Positions 1 through 12,000 of a stretch of 64,000 bases of DNA are shown piece after piece. Within the stretch, counting starts at the first letter, position 1. Each line of letters begins with the position of its first letter. The translations under genes were made by a program, and so were the position numbers. The stretch is from NCBI RefSeq assembly GCF_029227915.1, contig NC_079878.1, positions 27,055,501 through 27,119,500 on the forward strand, given 5' to 3'. The stretch is from Hydractinia symbiolongicarpus (taxonomy: Eukaryota > Cnidaria > Hydrozoa > Anthoathecata > Hydractiniidae). The notes beneath the pieces were generated by a model. The model had not been told where the DNA came from, did not search any database, and worked only from the letters and a program-made list of their open reading frames with translations.

Positions 1-247
1 TATTTGGCCAAACGTTTTCAACTCCTACAACATACCATCATGTAAAAACATAACTTTTACAATCCTACACCAAATTCTGCCGACAAATGACTTTTTAAAT
101 AAATGGAAAAGATATAGGTATAAATTCGGTATAAACTGCAAGTACTGTAAAGTGTAAATCGAACATTTATTATTTTTTTCGAGGACAATTAATTTAGAAC
201 ATTTTCTTACTCCTTGAGAGTCTTAAAATTGTTTCACAGTTGCAACA
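1..247. other. AT-rich intergenic sequence
   Basis: No open frame, repeat or RNA gene is recognisable here. The stretch ends at the TA target site of the transposon that starts at 250. Confidence 0.6.
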
Positions 248-1909
248 TACCCAGTGGGCACAAGAACGTTTTTTTAACGTTCAAAAGACGCCATTTTTAT
301 CGTTCAATTAACGGTCAAATAACGTACCGTTTGCACATTCAATAACCACTTCCTTCAGGGTGTTCAAATAATGTTCCATTTGTAACATTTAAGTTACCTT
401 ATATGGTGATTTAAGAAACGTTTAAAAACGTCATTAAGTGAATTTCGCAGGAAAGAAAGTTAAAAAAAAAACAGAATAGAAATATAAATTTATTAAAATT
501 AAAATCGGTGAAATACAAACGGCGTTAATTATTATGGAACACATAAAAAATTTCAGTATTAATAAAATATTAATAAATTATAATAAATAAATTTTTTTTC
601 TCCTTTGAGGTTTCTATCACGTGTTGCTTTTTCATTTGTACGGTCATTACAACACTGACATGAAAGCCAAGCTAAACATGCAGGTCATTACAACACTGAC
701 ATGAAAGCCAAGGCATAAAGATTTCAAGAAAAAAGTCATTTTGTGCGACAGGCTAAACATGCAGGTCATTACAACACGACAAGAAAGCCAAGTCACCTAA
801 AATTCAAGAAAAGAATCGCTGTGTATGACAGGCTAAACATGCAGGTCATTACAACACGACAAGAAAGCCAAGTCACCTAAAATTCAAGAAAAGAATCGCT
901 GTGTATGACAGGCTAAACATGCAGGTCATTACAACACGACAAGAAAGCCAAGTCACCTAAAATTCAAGAAAAGAATCGCTGTGTATGACAGGCTAAACAT
1001 GCAGGTCATTACAACGCTGACAGGAAAGTCAATTCATCAAGAATTCAAGAAAGAAACTCTTTCACGACAGGCTAAACGTGCAGGTCATTACAACACTGAC
1101 ATGAAAGTCAATTCATCAAGAATTCAAGAAAGAAACTCTTTCACGACAGGCTAAACATGCAGGTCATTACAACACTGACATGAAAGCCAAGTCATAAAAA
1201 TTTCAAGAAAAAAGTCATTTCGTGCGACAGGCTAAACATGCAGGTCATTACAACACGACAAGAAAGCCAAGTCACCTAAAATTCAAGAAAAGAATCGCTG
1301 TGTATGACAGGCTAAACATGCAGGTCATTACAACGCTGACAGGAAAGTCAATTCATCAAGAATTCAAAAAGAAACTCTTTCACGACAGGCTAAACGTGCA
1401 GGTCATTACAACACTGACATGAAAGCCAAGTCATCAAGAATTCAAGAAAGAAACTCTTTTTATGGTCATTACAAAACTGACAAGCCCCAAACCATTTTCA
1501 AAAAATAAAGAAACAGTTTTATTTATATTTAAACCTTGGCTACATGGCTAGCTACACTTTTTATATATAATAAGAATTACCATATAGTGGCGTGCACAAA
1601 ACGTTTTCCTCACAACGTTCATTAAACGTTAAATTTATGTTTGTTTTAATAACGTTAGAAAAGAAACGTTACAAAAACGTATAATCGTATACCGTTTTAA
1701 TAACGTCACACTAACAACGTTAAAAATACGTCATTCAAGGGGTATTTAAAGAACGTTATTTTCATACCGTTTTAAACACGTTTAATTTAGGTATGTGTGG
1801 AAAACGTTGCAAATTAGCGTTTAAATAACGTTATTTTTTGGTTCCAAACGTTGCAACCAAAGAAACACTTAAAAATAACGTTATAATAACTTTATGTACC
1901 CACTGGGTA
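248..1909. mobile_element. Non-autonomous DNA transposon, CCCAGTGGG ends, TA target site
   Basis: The left end reads TA then CCCAGTGGGCACAAGAACG (from 250). The right end, reverse-complemented, reads CCCAGTGGGTACATAAAG and is followed by TA (1908-1909). The terminal inverted repeat is therefore CCCAGTGGG(C/T)ACA with a duplicated TA dinucleotide. Inside each end the motif AACGTT recurs many times (about 265-420 and 1600-1880), giving a dense subterminal repeat. The centre holds an 80-bp tandem array and no transposase frame. Superfamily is not certain: a TA duplication suits Tc1/mariner-like or ISL2EU-like elements. A related terminus lies at 7214. Confidence 0.75.
640..1480. repeat. 80-bp tandem repeat array inside the transposon
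   Basis: About ten units begin with GACAGGCTAAACATGCAGG. That phrase starts at 747, 827, 907, 987, 1066, 1145, 1226, 1306 and 1384, so the period is 79-80 bp. Two or three unit variants alternate: one with CACCTAAAATTCAAG, one with TTCATCAAGAATTCAAG, one with GTCATAAAAATTTC. This suggests repeated unequal exchange rather than a single expansion. The 66-codon open frame through it is a by-product of the repeat. Confidence 0.9.
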
Positions 1910-2735
1910 AACGCATACGTAAAAAAGGAAAGAATAAACAAATATCTGTGATTAGCATGTAAACTTAACAAAGTCGAATTCTAATAAAATTATAATACGA
2001 ACTTGTTACTTTATCCTAAAGAAGCACTAAACTTTTCATATCCCTTTGCAATCTGGCCTCTTTAAATTGCAGAACAACTAAAACATTTTGCTACTTCCTT
2101 GGTGACTTTTAATAAAGAGAAAAGAGGCAATGAAAAAAGTAGTTTTGGGAGTTTTAATGACGTCAGCAGTGCAGAAATGTGTATAGCTTAAACGCTTGAT
2201 CATGTGTTTTTAACGAACAGTTAAGAAGATACAAGGGTTAAATTTTGTTGACGTCAGCGTCAAAGTGCTATTAAAAAACAGTTGTATCCGCATTGTCTAT
2301 AGTGTGTAGAGCTTAAAACTGCTACAGAGTTTAAAGTTTTTTTCACAACGTCATCAATGTGTCTTTTCTTTAAATGGTTTGGTTGACCCAGACTTAGGAA
2401 ATCAGTCTTTTCTTAGGTTCTGGTAGCCCTTAGTTAACCACTAAAAAACATCTCACTTGCAAACCAGAAATTTTGGTCTTCTTTGTAATTTTCAGTAAAA
2501 GACAAATTTTTCGTGTTATTAAAGCAGATCTTAAATCAGACAAGTCTGCCAAGTTTTAATTCATAGAAAATTTTCTAGCGTGTATCTATTTAAATTTAAT
2601 AACCTCCTTTTGGCTTTAAAAGAGAAATTCTAAATCAAAAACACAAGATTGCAACTAAGATACATTGCAGGGAAACACATACATAATGCACAAACCAAAC
2701 GATTCTTTGTTTTTTTGTTTTATCGCCTTTTTTAG
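1910..2735. other. Non-coding sequence with a repeat fragment at about 2150-2360
   Basis: No gene is seen. Around 2150-2360 there are two TGACGTCAG sites and phrases such as GTATAGCTTAAACGC and AAGGGTTAAATTTTG. These resemble the interior of the Helitron-like elements at 36.3-37.3 and 44.0-44.6 kb, so this is probably a fragment of that family. Confidence 0.45.
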
Positions 2736-4490
2736 AACAAAACACAGGAACCCTAACACAAGAACAAAGGACACAACATTAGCCACAACAACAACATCAG
2801 CCACAATAGCAACAACAAGTTCAGCAACAACAACAAGCCCCCGTAGGTGTGGAGGAATGGAGAAAAATTTATTCTACATATAATTGTCCAATGGGTAACC
2901 TGATATAAACCTTTTTTCGCTCTAATGACCAATTAATACTAATTGTTTACTTATGTTTTAATTATTTTAGAATCCGAGGAGAGCAGTGAAGAGAGTGGCG
3001 TAAGTTTTTGCTAGTTACTCATGTTAATATGTTAGCACACTGTTTACTTATTAGAGATATGCGTTGTCTTTTGCAGGGAAAATGATGGTGCACCAGTTTT
3101 GGTTAGAGCTAGGCGGAGGAGATTAAACCGAGAGGAAAATTGCGAAATAGGAGAAAATAAAGATGTCCATAATGATTAGGTTTAGCGTTCTACAATGAAA
3201 TGATATTCTCGTTTTAGTAGTTATTTTGTACCTCACAATGTAAGAGTGTTTGCAAAATCTTCGCATTTTATTGTGCATTTTGAATGTTTCTAATAAAACG
3301 AAAATCATGCGTAAAAAGAAATTTCTATATTGAGTTCCTTATAACGGAAAATGTATTCGTTCATTCGCTCTAATGACCACTTAATACTAATGGTTTACTT
3401 TTTTTAATTAATTTAGAATCCGAGGAGAGCAGTGAAGAGAGTGGCGTAAGTTTTTGCTAGTTATTATGTTAATATGTTATCACACTGTGTTACTTAATAG
3501 AGATATGCGTTGTCTGTTGCAGGGAAAATGATGGTGCACCTGTTTTGGTGAGAGCAAGGCGGAGGAGGAGGTTAAACCCAGAGGATATTCGCGGAATAGA
3601 AGACGAGGATGTTCATAATAGGTATGTTTAACGTTGTACAATAATATGGTTTTCTCGTTTTCTCGTGTTTTTTTTACCTCACTATGTAAGAGTAAGTCCC
3701 GTAAGTAAATTATAATTTAGTTAACAGAATCCTGGAGCATGGCATAAAAACTAAATTAGTTAAAGAAGGCACACTACTACCTCAGCCATAATTCCTATGA
3801 AAGAACTTACAAACCAAAAAATATAAAAAATGATTTACACAAATTCACTTTGCATTAGGATTTCCACATGCCATGGATAGATGCTCACGTGTTTTGGGCA
3901 TCTTGTTCATTATTAATTGTCAGTTTGGTAATTCATTGCGTAAATAATATATTTATGAAATCGTCGCTTTCGTGTAATTCTAAAAATCAATTTTTGCGCG
4001 TTTCTAACAATTTTATTTTGTCCTTAAAATGTTCCTGTAACAATGATTTATCTGAATCGAACTTATTGCACAAGTGTATAGAAAAAGAAACGTTTTTTTT
4101 AATTGAGCACACGCGACTTTAATTATTTTGATGTAACGCAGAAGTTCTATTTTGAACGTTCAAAGCCAATCAAAAACTGAGAGTGTTCTGTAAGGGTGTT
4201 CAGGGTGTTCTGTTTTCTCAGCCGGATCAAAACGCTACACCGGAGAATGTCTTGAGGTATTTCTACGCAAAACAGGTAAATCAATGGATGGTAGCTACTG
4301 TCGTGTTAGTATTACAACTTCTATATTATAATCATTATTATATAATCACATCTCCCTAACTTGCTTTTGCATGTCGCCGGTGATTCATAATGACTCCGTA
4401 TATTTTTAATTTAGAATTGATCCTCCTGTGAACCTCCATAACTGGCTTGAAGAAAGAAACTTACTTTTACCTTTAGTCGGAATTACATAA
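2736..4490 (+). pseudogene. Decayed multi-exon gene, glutamine-rich N-part, unknown function
   Basis: I do not recognise this gene. Candidate exon 1 (2736-2894) follows an acceptor CCTTTTTTAG and in one frame is very rich in Q, ending with EEWRKIYSTYNCPM. That frame is broken by TAG at 2780 and TAG at 2807, each where CAG would fit. A small exon (2971-2999, repeated at 3417-3445) has strong splice sites (TTTTAG / GTAAGT). A second exon (3077-3180, repeated at 3523-3621) encodes ENDGAPVLVRARRRRR then an acidic stretch. The 3523-3621 exon ends in phase 2 and joins cleanly to 4415-4490, giving IDPPVNLHNWLEERNLLL and a stop. AATAAA lies at 4521. The join between the two small exons is not in frame with the obvious acceptor; an acceptor 20 bases upstream would restore it. 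A further splice-flanked segment at 4219-4275 fits no frame. Confidence 0.35.
2918..3700 (+). repeat. Tandem duplication of ~446 bp carrying two exons
   Basis: The segment from about 2918 (CGCTCTAATGACCA) recurs from about 3366 with the same exon pair, the intervening intron and flanking intron sequence. The offset between equivalent exon starts (2971 and 3417) is 446 bp. Copy 1 has lost the donor after its second exon (AATGATTAG GTTTAG), while copy 2 keeps a better one (AATAG GTATGT). Copy 2 is therefore the likelier functional exon pair. Confidence 0.8.
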
Positions 4491-7213
4491 ATACCTTTGC
4501 ACTGTCATAAGACGCAATATAATAAAAATATACACTTGTTCCAAATAAAGGCGTAATTGGAATCCTTGAGAGCTGAGTTTACGAATTACAAAATTTACGA
4601 AACTTTACATCAGCAAATCTGAAAAAAGTTTTTAATTGTTTGTATTGCTTTATTTATTTTGTAATCAAACGAATCCAATCAAACCATGAATGCAAGCGGC
4701 TTTTAGATTGTCTGCTTAGGGCTTTGGTAATTTCGCATCATTCTTTTCTATAATGTGCCCTTAATGGTGATTATTTAACTTAAGCCTGTTCTCCACTTTA
4801 AACTTCCAAACAGAGCCGAGAAGAACACTACTGCTTGAAAATTTCATATACTGTTGCACTTTTTCCATACAGAGAATTAAACAATTCTCACTAAATGTGA
4901 TTGGTTTACTAATGTTATACTGGTCGTTTTTGCACAGAGGAAGTTGATGTCGGTTCTACTTTCCCCGGATCAGAACAGGAAGGAAAACTTTTAACTCACG
5001 TGGTGTGAACATTTTATGCATGCTTAGAAGCTTTTCTGTTCCTGTCTAGAAGTGGAAAATAGCTTTTACTGACTGAGGCCATATTTACGTCAAACATTGA
5101 CACAATAAATTTGAAAGATATTCTGAAAATGATTGTTTTTTACAAGATTTGTCATTCTGATCAAAAAAGCATAATGGACATGAATTTTAGTTTTTTTAAA
5201 CCCTACTGGTACGCAAATTAGAAAACAGGATTAACTTTTAAAACCTACGCACAGCAAATCACAAAATATTGATATTTGTCCTCTTTTCTAAACATTTTCA
5301 GATAAATCTTGTCCTGAAATTCAAATCAAAAATTGGGTAGAAATGTATACAATTGATGTAATGCAATAAACATTTTTTTATCTTTCGTTGAGACTCGTGA
5401 ATCTTGCAAAACCAACATTCCATTCCTTATTTTTATGCAAATCTCATATTATTTAAAAAAATTATCAAAACAAAGAAAGAACCAATAATTTTTCCAAATT
5501 CGGAATTTGATTTTTAAGGTGTTATTTTGATCAAGTATTAACACTGCTCTTTAAATTATTCCTAATTTTATAGATATTAAGACTGATGATTCTTAAAAAA
5601 AGCAAGTCTACCTATGTATTTTTTTCTCTTAAAATCAGCTATCGTGCATTATTCTATAACTTTATAATTGGATGTGTTCTGATGGTGTGGTAAATGCACC
5701 AGTAATACAAATACACAATAAATGAATTAAGAAGCTTGTTCTTATGTTTCCTCCATTGTGTAGAGCTTACACTTTTGATCAAGAAAATGTATATATTCGT
5801 GTGGTTTTGATGACATATACTTCGTATTATTATATTAGACTAAATAAATTTATCGCATAAATATTGCAAAAATGCTATTATAACTTTCTTTCTGCCTTTT
5901 TAACCATATATTTATATAGCACGAAAAATCCTACAATGCACTTTTCTTAAAAATCTAGATTTGAGAAAAGTATCGGTAAATAGATGCTGGAAAACTTTTT
6001 AGCTCGAGTCTTAGCCCTCAATGTAAAAAACAAGAAGTTAAGGTAGCATACTATGTGTATCAAATGAGAGAACTAATCACATTATACAGCATTACATGTG
6101 CGTCCTCTATATTCAGTATTGCTCCCAATGCAAAACAAAATAAGGCAAAAAAGGCATTGCTCAAAGGTTCGATCAAAATGAAAACGGTTTAAAAGTATAA
6201 ATCACCATCTTATTGGACGGCTTTGTTTCAATATCATTGTTTCATTGTCAACGTTAAGTACAAAACTTCGCACGCGATAATTCTTTCCGTTTTCTCAATC
6301 TAATCCTCACAATTTTCATATTTATACAATCAGGGTTTTCTTCTATTTTAATTTCATTCAAAATTTCAATTTTTATATAAATATTTTTACTGTATCCTAT
6401 ATTTTATTATTTTACATTGTCTTTTTATCATTGTGATTTTAAATTTTAATTTTATATGCATTGTTTTACTTTAATTTATATTATTAATCTATAATTTTAT
6501 CTTGTTATTCCGTTAAGTGTCTTGGAAAAAAACAAAAATCTCACATCAAAATAAATTAAACCAAACAACACTGAACACAAGACCTTTTAGAATATTCTGA
6601 TTCCGTCACTGTTTATCTCATCATTTTCTTTTTTCACCAATACCTCTTCCTTTGTACCCTGAGTTTCCCAATGATGAAGATGACAGCTATAGATACACGC
6701 CTCCATATGCTCTCTGTTATCCCCCAATCAACGTGTCATTTAATATGGTGAAAAAATGTCTTTTTTAATTTTTAATCTGTATTTGATGTTCAAAAATGTC
6801 TTTAAATGTAGTCTCTTTTATAGTGAGTCTGGTGATTGTTCCAGCTGCGTTCTACTGTTCACGCATGAGTGCTGCTGTTGATGGTGAAATATATTTAAAT
6901 TATATATTTATTTTTTATATATATATTTTGAAATATTTAAAATGTTATTTTAAAATTATATCTTTTAATATTTTTAAATGCCATTTTAAAAAGAAAAAAT
7001 TTTGAAATAATAATAGTAAATACATTAACATTCATTAGCAATGCGCAACAATGAAGCATCAGCAACAAACAAATTAGCTCATTATTAACGGCCATCATTT
7101 GCAACGACTAAAGAATACTTAACTCCTCTCGCTTTACTGTACTCCTCTGCAAGATTGCTCGCACAATAACACCGCACAATAACACTGCACCATATCCACT
7201 TCTTCCCGGATCC
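4491..7213. other. Long AT-rich non-coding stretch
   Basis: After polyadenylation signals at 4521 and 4544 I see no supported exon, RNA gene or repeat boundary. The 69-codon frame at 6796 is mostly hydrophobic, AT-driven sequence and is not supported as a gene. Confidence 0.5.
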
Positions 7214-7480
7214 TACCCATCAGGCACACAACGTCGTACAGACGTCTGCTGGTAGTCGCTGCTACGTCGCAACGTCGGCTACGTTGTTACAACGTCGCTT
7301 CGACGTCGTAATTTCCAACGTCGTATTTCGACCATAAACCAACGTCGATCCAACATCAGGATTTCCGACGACGCATACCGACAATAAACCGACGTCGATC
7401 TAACGCTAGGTTATCAGACGTCGGATTTATACTTCAACACGACGTTGTACCAATGTCGCATCAACGTAAGATTCGATAAC
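7214..7480. mobile_element. Transposon terminus with ACGTCG subterminal repeats
   Basis: The sequence TA CCCATCAGGCACACAACG at 7214 closely matches the left end of the 248-1909 element (TA CCCAGTGGGCACAAGAACG). It is followed by a CpG-rich stretch in which AACGTCG, GACGTCG and variants recur every 10-30 bases to about 7475, parallel to the AACGTT repeats of the other element. I could not locate the opposite end, so the copy may be truncated. Confidence 0.5.
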
Positions 7481-10400
7481 TCTTTCAGGGAAAAATTATT
7501 TTTTCTTAGAAAAATAAAAAACGGTTTTTACAAATGCAATAACTGACTGACTTTTGGAGATTGTACGAGGGATACTTTTTTATTAAGATTTTATTTTTAA
7601 GAGAGAAAGCGCAAAAGTTTCCTGTTCAAATTTGTAATACCAATAGATGTGACCAAAATTATGCAATTTGCTTTGTTAAAACATCGTACTTTTGAACGAG
7701 GCAATATTCGAACGGAAAAGAAGTCGCATCGAATTTAAAAATACACACAACGTTTTTCTCTTAAAAAAAGTTGAAGTTGCAAACGTTTTTTAAAATTATT
7801 TGTTGAAGCGAAGTTATATATGTGTCAGTTTCTTTCGCGCTAAAATCATTAGGCATTTGTTGTTGGTTTTTACGAAGATATAGAAGGAAAGAAAGTGGAA
7901 ATATTTCAAAATATAATGAAAAGGATCAGTAAGTTTTCTTAATTCCCTGAATATTTATAGGAAATACAATGTATACATATTTAAAGTTTATTTAGGTCAT
8001 TATTTCGTATAAGCTATAGAAAAATTAGATTCGCGAAAAATGCTAACATGAGTTTATGGTTTAATTTCAGTATTAATTTTACATGTCTTTTAAATATATA
8101 GATATTCTTTAATTAAACATATGAAAGGATTTTCTATTAAAATAACGCTCCAACCTGATGTTTGATCAACTCAAACTGACTTTAAGCAATAGATATAATT
8201 TTTCTTTTCATTTCCTACCCGGATAAAAAATTGAAGATAACGATTTTGTGATAGCCTAAATTTACAGAAGAAGATAAACTTTACATACAGGGAATGACTT
8301 TAGGTGGTAATATCCCTATTTTATGTGCAAAAAATTTGTCCCGTTTTTGTCGCATTTAGCTTTGAGTTGGCTTGAAGAATTTACAATATTGGAACAGAAT
8401 TGGGTGGTTGTGTTTGTGAAACGAAGTTAATGTGATTGTTACTCTAAATTAACCGCAGAAGTCATTCTGAAAATTTCAGTTCATGTATGCCACGAAAAAT
8501 GTTTTTATGAAAGTTTAGCATTTAAAAGGACAGTCACGATTTCAAATATTCGAAATCGCTACGTATATATCCATATTAATAATATTTGAAAAGTATTCTT
8601 TTAAATATTTTGAATTTTCACATTTAATTGGATTTTTCCACATAACATATTCTTGAGTTTCGGAAAAGCAATCACCTACTACCAGCGGATTGTTGTGCAA
8701 AAAATCATCAGTCGAAAGGAATTTCCTGCAGCATTTCTTGTACGATAGATCAAGTCAAAATGTTGCATCCTTAACAACTGTTGCTTTCAACGAGTCGTGA
8801 ACTTTATGAGATATATGTCGCAAATATCTTGATATCTTAAATTCTTCAACAGGAGTAAAATTTGTCCATGTTTGTATGAACCATTCCTTTTATTAGACAG
8901 CACCAAGCAAAAGATAACTGTATTTACATACACTGCAATACGATATGCCACATTTTTTGTAAATGTACTACATCAAAAGCCGAATTGGTTAAAATCAGTG
9001 CGTGATCATGTTTTATCAATATGAAACAGCAGCATGGTTCAAGTTGCATTTTTTTCAAGTTAATATTTAAGATCCTATGCAAACAATTGCTTTATGTCCA
9101 TCTACAGGAATTGCTCAAACAGTTCTTTAAATCCATCAAAGTAACAATTGTTCTTATCTAAAAATACATGTATTTTAATAATTAAAAATACGTAAACAAG
9201 ACCTTCAAAGCAAGAAGACAATACTTTTGGCCAATACAACAGTTCAGTTTACCAAAGCACATGCGTAGGATAGTTAAAAAGTCAAAAGTATAAAATACAA
9301 GTAATTGATAAAATTATTTCTCTCACCTTGTGAAAAATTGGCATCCATGAACTGAAAATTATGAAATTTCAAAATACTGCGACGTAAGTGCACACCAGCT
9401 GCGTTTCACAAACGTTACAACCAGTCGTAAAGTTATACTTTGATAGAAATAATTTTAGCGATTGAAAACGTAGATGGTATGTTTATTTTTAGCTCTGTTT
9501 ATATACAGTGTACCCAGGTATAAATTAGCTAGAATTATGAGCGAGTAATACTAGGAGAAATTTGTAGTATAAGAATATCCTAGTTAAAATTATAAAAAAT
9601 CATTACAATTGGTACTTAAAATCCACGTCAAAAGGCCATTGACAGTAATTTTTAGTGCAATTGACAATTAAGCGACAGGAACTTTCAATTGGTAATACGA
9701 ATTGCATAGTAGTAGTAATGTATGCTATTTTACTGACAAAGTAACTCTATTTTAAGTTCGGGTAGCAAAATTTGTAAAAGAATTTCTATACAAGAAGCCC
9801 AATATACCGTAGAAATGACAAATTCAAAATAGGTGAAAACTTATAGGTAAAAAAAGTAATTACAAACCAAGAAGGGGAAAGGGGGATAGTGTAGAATTTA
9901 ACCTCGAAGTCAGGCATTTTAATTTTACCTCATTTCTTGCGCGCGCATAAAAATGAACTGACGTAGTGATACAAAACTACATGTTTTTTGTATCGTTGTT
10001 GTTTTGTTTTGACAGAATGGATCAATAACGTTTTTGTTTACTTATGTATATAACTCATAGATATATATAACCAAGATCGTTGTTAGGTTGCAGTACTTTA
10101 AACTTTCTGTTTTACATACGACACATGCGCTTATCACTTTCTGTTTTCCATGTTAAATGACATTATATGGTTAAATTAACCGCCAACGTGGCAATGATAT
10201 TTAACATTAGTAATTATTTTTATATAGCTACTCTATTTTTGTATAAATATAATTTTGTACAATTATTATGCCAAAATTAGCTTAAATTTTCCGGATAACT
10301 TTAGATAAAGTGCTAAAATTTTTTTGACTATTCCTAACTTTTATTATTGCTTCTGATGAAAAAAAATTTTGAAAAATTTTGTACTTTGCTGGGGTTATTG

Positions 10401-11521
10401 CTTTTCTTGGACGGGGGTAAATTCTTTGCAATTTTGAAAACCGTAAGGTGATATATGGTTACTAGGGATAAATATCAGACCAGATTTGAAGGAAATATCG
10501 ATCCAGCAAATTGACGTCATTTCAGATCCATATGACGTCATTATATTGTTTTCCTTTCCTCGATTATCTTTAAACGCCATGTTTTACATACATGCCAAGT
10601 TTAATGACATGAGCATTAATATTTCTGGTAGAACGGGTCTTTTTATCTTTATCGTTAAAATAAGAATTTTGCCGAAATGACGTCTTTTTTTATCCCAATG
10701 AGGTCATTAAAATTACTTTTTTCATGTGAAGCACATATTTTGTGTTCATTCCACAAATCTACCAAGAATCAAGGTTATATCATTAGTAACACTCTAGAAA
10801 TTAAAACGTATTAAAAAATTGGGAAAATGACCATTTTTCACATGTCTCACGTCATTTGTAATGCCTATGACGTCATCAAATTACTTTTTTACCTGGATTG
10901 AGTTCGTACTAAGACATTTTGCAATTGAGCTAAGTTTCATCACTTAAGCACAAGTGGTTCAGGATTTATGGCCCGCGGTAACTTTGTGCCCCCCAGGGTT
11001 ACAAGGGCCAAAAAAGCTTTTCGTACACAAGATGTCAAATGTCAAATCGTATTAAATCCCACATACAACGGACATATGTCAATAAGAAAGGCTTGCAAGA
11101 GTAAGCACATATCTATGAAAATAAGTTCTTTACACATTATACCAAATTAAAGAAGAGGATACACCAAACAATGCACGCGCCGTATAAACTTTTCTCATAT
11201 AGAAAACCGACCCAACAGGCAAACTATCATTCTTGTATAACAGACCCTGCAACTGATTATTGAAGTATTGTGTATACAATATACTGTAATACACTTCAGG
11301 GCTGTAAGAATTTACTTTGTCCTCACTAACTTTTCTAATTTGATTAGTATAAATGCCTTGTTTTCACATCGTGGAAACTACATCCAGCGTAAAATTAACT
11401 GATTTCTTTAAAATCGCGAATATTACGATAAGTGGCGAGTAGAATTTATTTAACACTTATACACTTTCTGTTTATTTAATAGAACGGCCGTGTATTGATA
11501 GAAGAGAATCCAAAATTCGTT
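7481..11521. other. Non-coding sequence; TGACGTCA-rich patch at 10.5-10.9 kb
   Basis: No supported exon. Between about 10510 and 10880 TGACGTCAT-type motifs occur repeatedly (near 10514, 10532, 10677, 10848 and 10868). The patch also has phrases like those in the repeat family at 36-44 kb. Short open frames at 10395, 10486 and 10968 overlap on both strands and show no coding character. Confidence 0.45.
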
Positions 11522-12000
11522 TTAACCCTATTCGGTCCGGTTTTTTTCGAACATATTACGACCGGGGACGGCGGAATCCGCCCACCCCCCCCCCCCCCCC
11601 CCCCCTCAATAACTTTTCATAGGCTTAGTAAAATTAAATAACTTGGCACACTTATAGTACGTCACAAAAAAAAAACAAAATGGCAGCAATAAATTTTTGA
11701 TTACGTCAGCACATTTTCTGTGAAATCATCAAAAGCTTGAAATTTGTTCAAAATGCCACTTATCTGCTTAAAATTCAATTACTTTAATTCTAGAGCGAAT
11801 TTCTGAAAGCTAAATAAATGTTATTTCACATTCTTTCCGGTTTTCACACAGATCTTGAAAAATTGCTAAATATTGCAGAAATGTTAATCAAATTTTCGAA
11901 AACAGACTCAGTCGAGCTGTTATTCTTTTGAAATTAGAAGTAATGAAATGGGAAGTTAATAAATTTACAAACCGGAAGCAATGTCAAGTGTTTTCACTTT
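11522..12000 (+). mobile_element. Truncated TTAA element related to the 32.3-kb MITE
   Basis: TTAA at 11522 is followed by CCCTATTCGGTCCGG, then a 21-base C run (11585-11605), then CTCAATAACTTTTCATAGG and TTTTCTGTGAAATCATC. The same order of blocks is found in the complete element at 32280-33038. No right-hand terminus is visible, so the end given here is approximate. Confidence 0.6.

Noticed and set aside
640-1480. CRISPR-like array
   Set aside because: Units are contiguous 80-bp tandem repeats without unique spacers, in eukaryotic sequence and inside a transposon.
3868-4122. 84-codon frame with a hydrophobic start
   Set aside because: It sits in what looks like an intron of the 2736-4490 gene and has no homology that I recognise.
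7224-7475. CpG island promoter
   Set aside because: The CpG enrichment comes from recurring AACGTCG subterminal repeats next to a transposon end.
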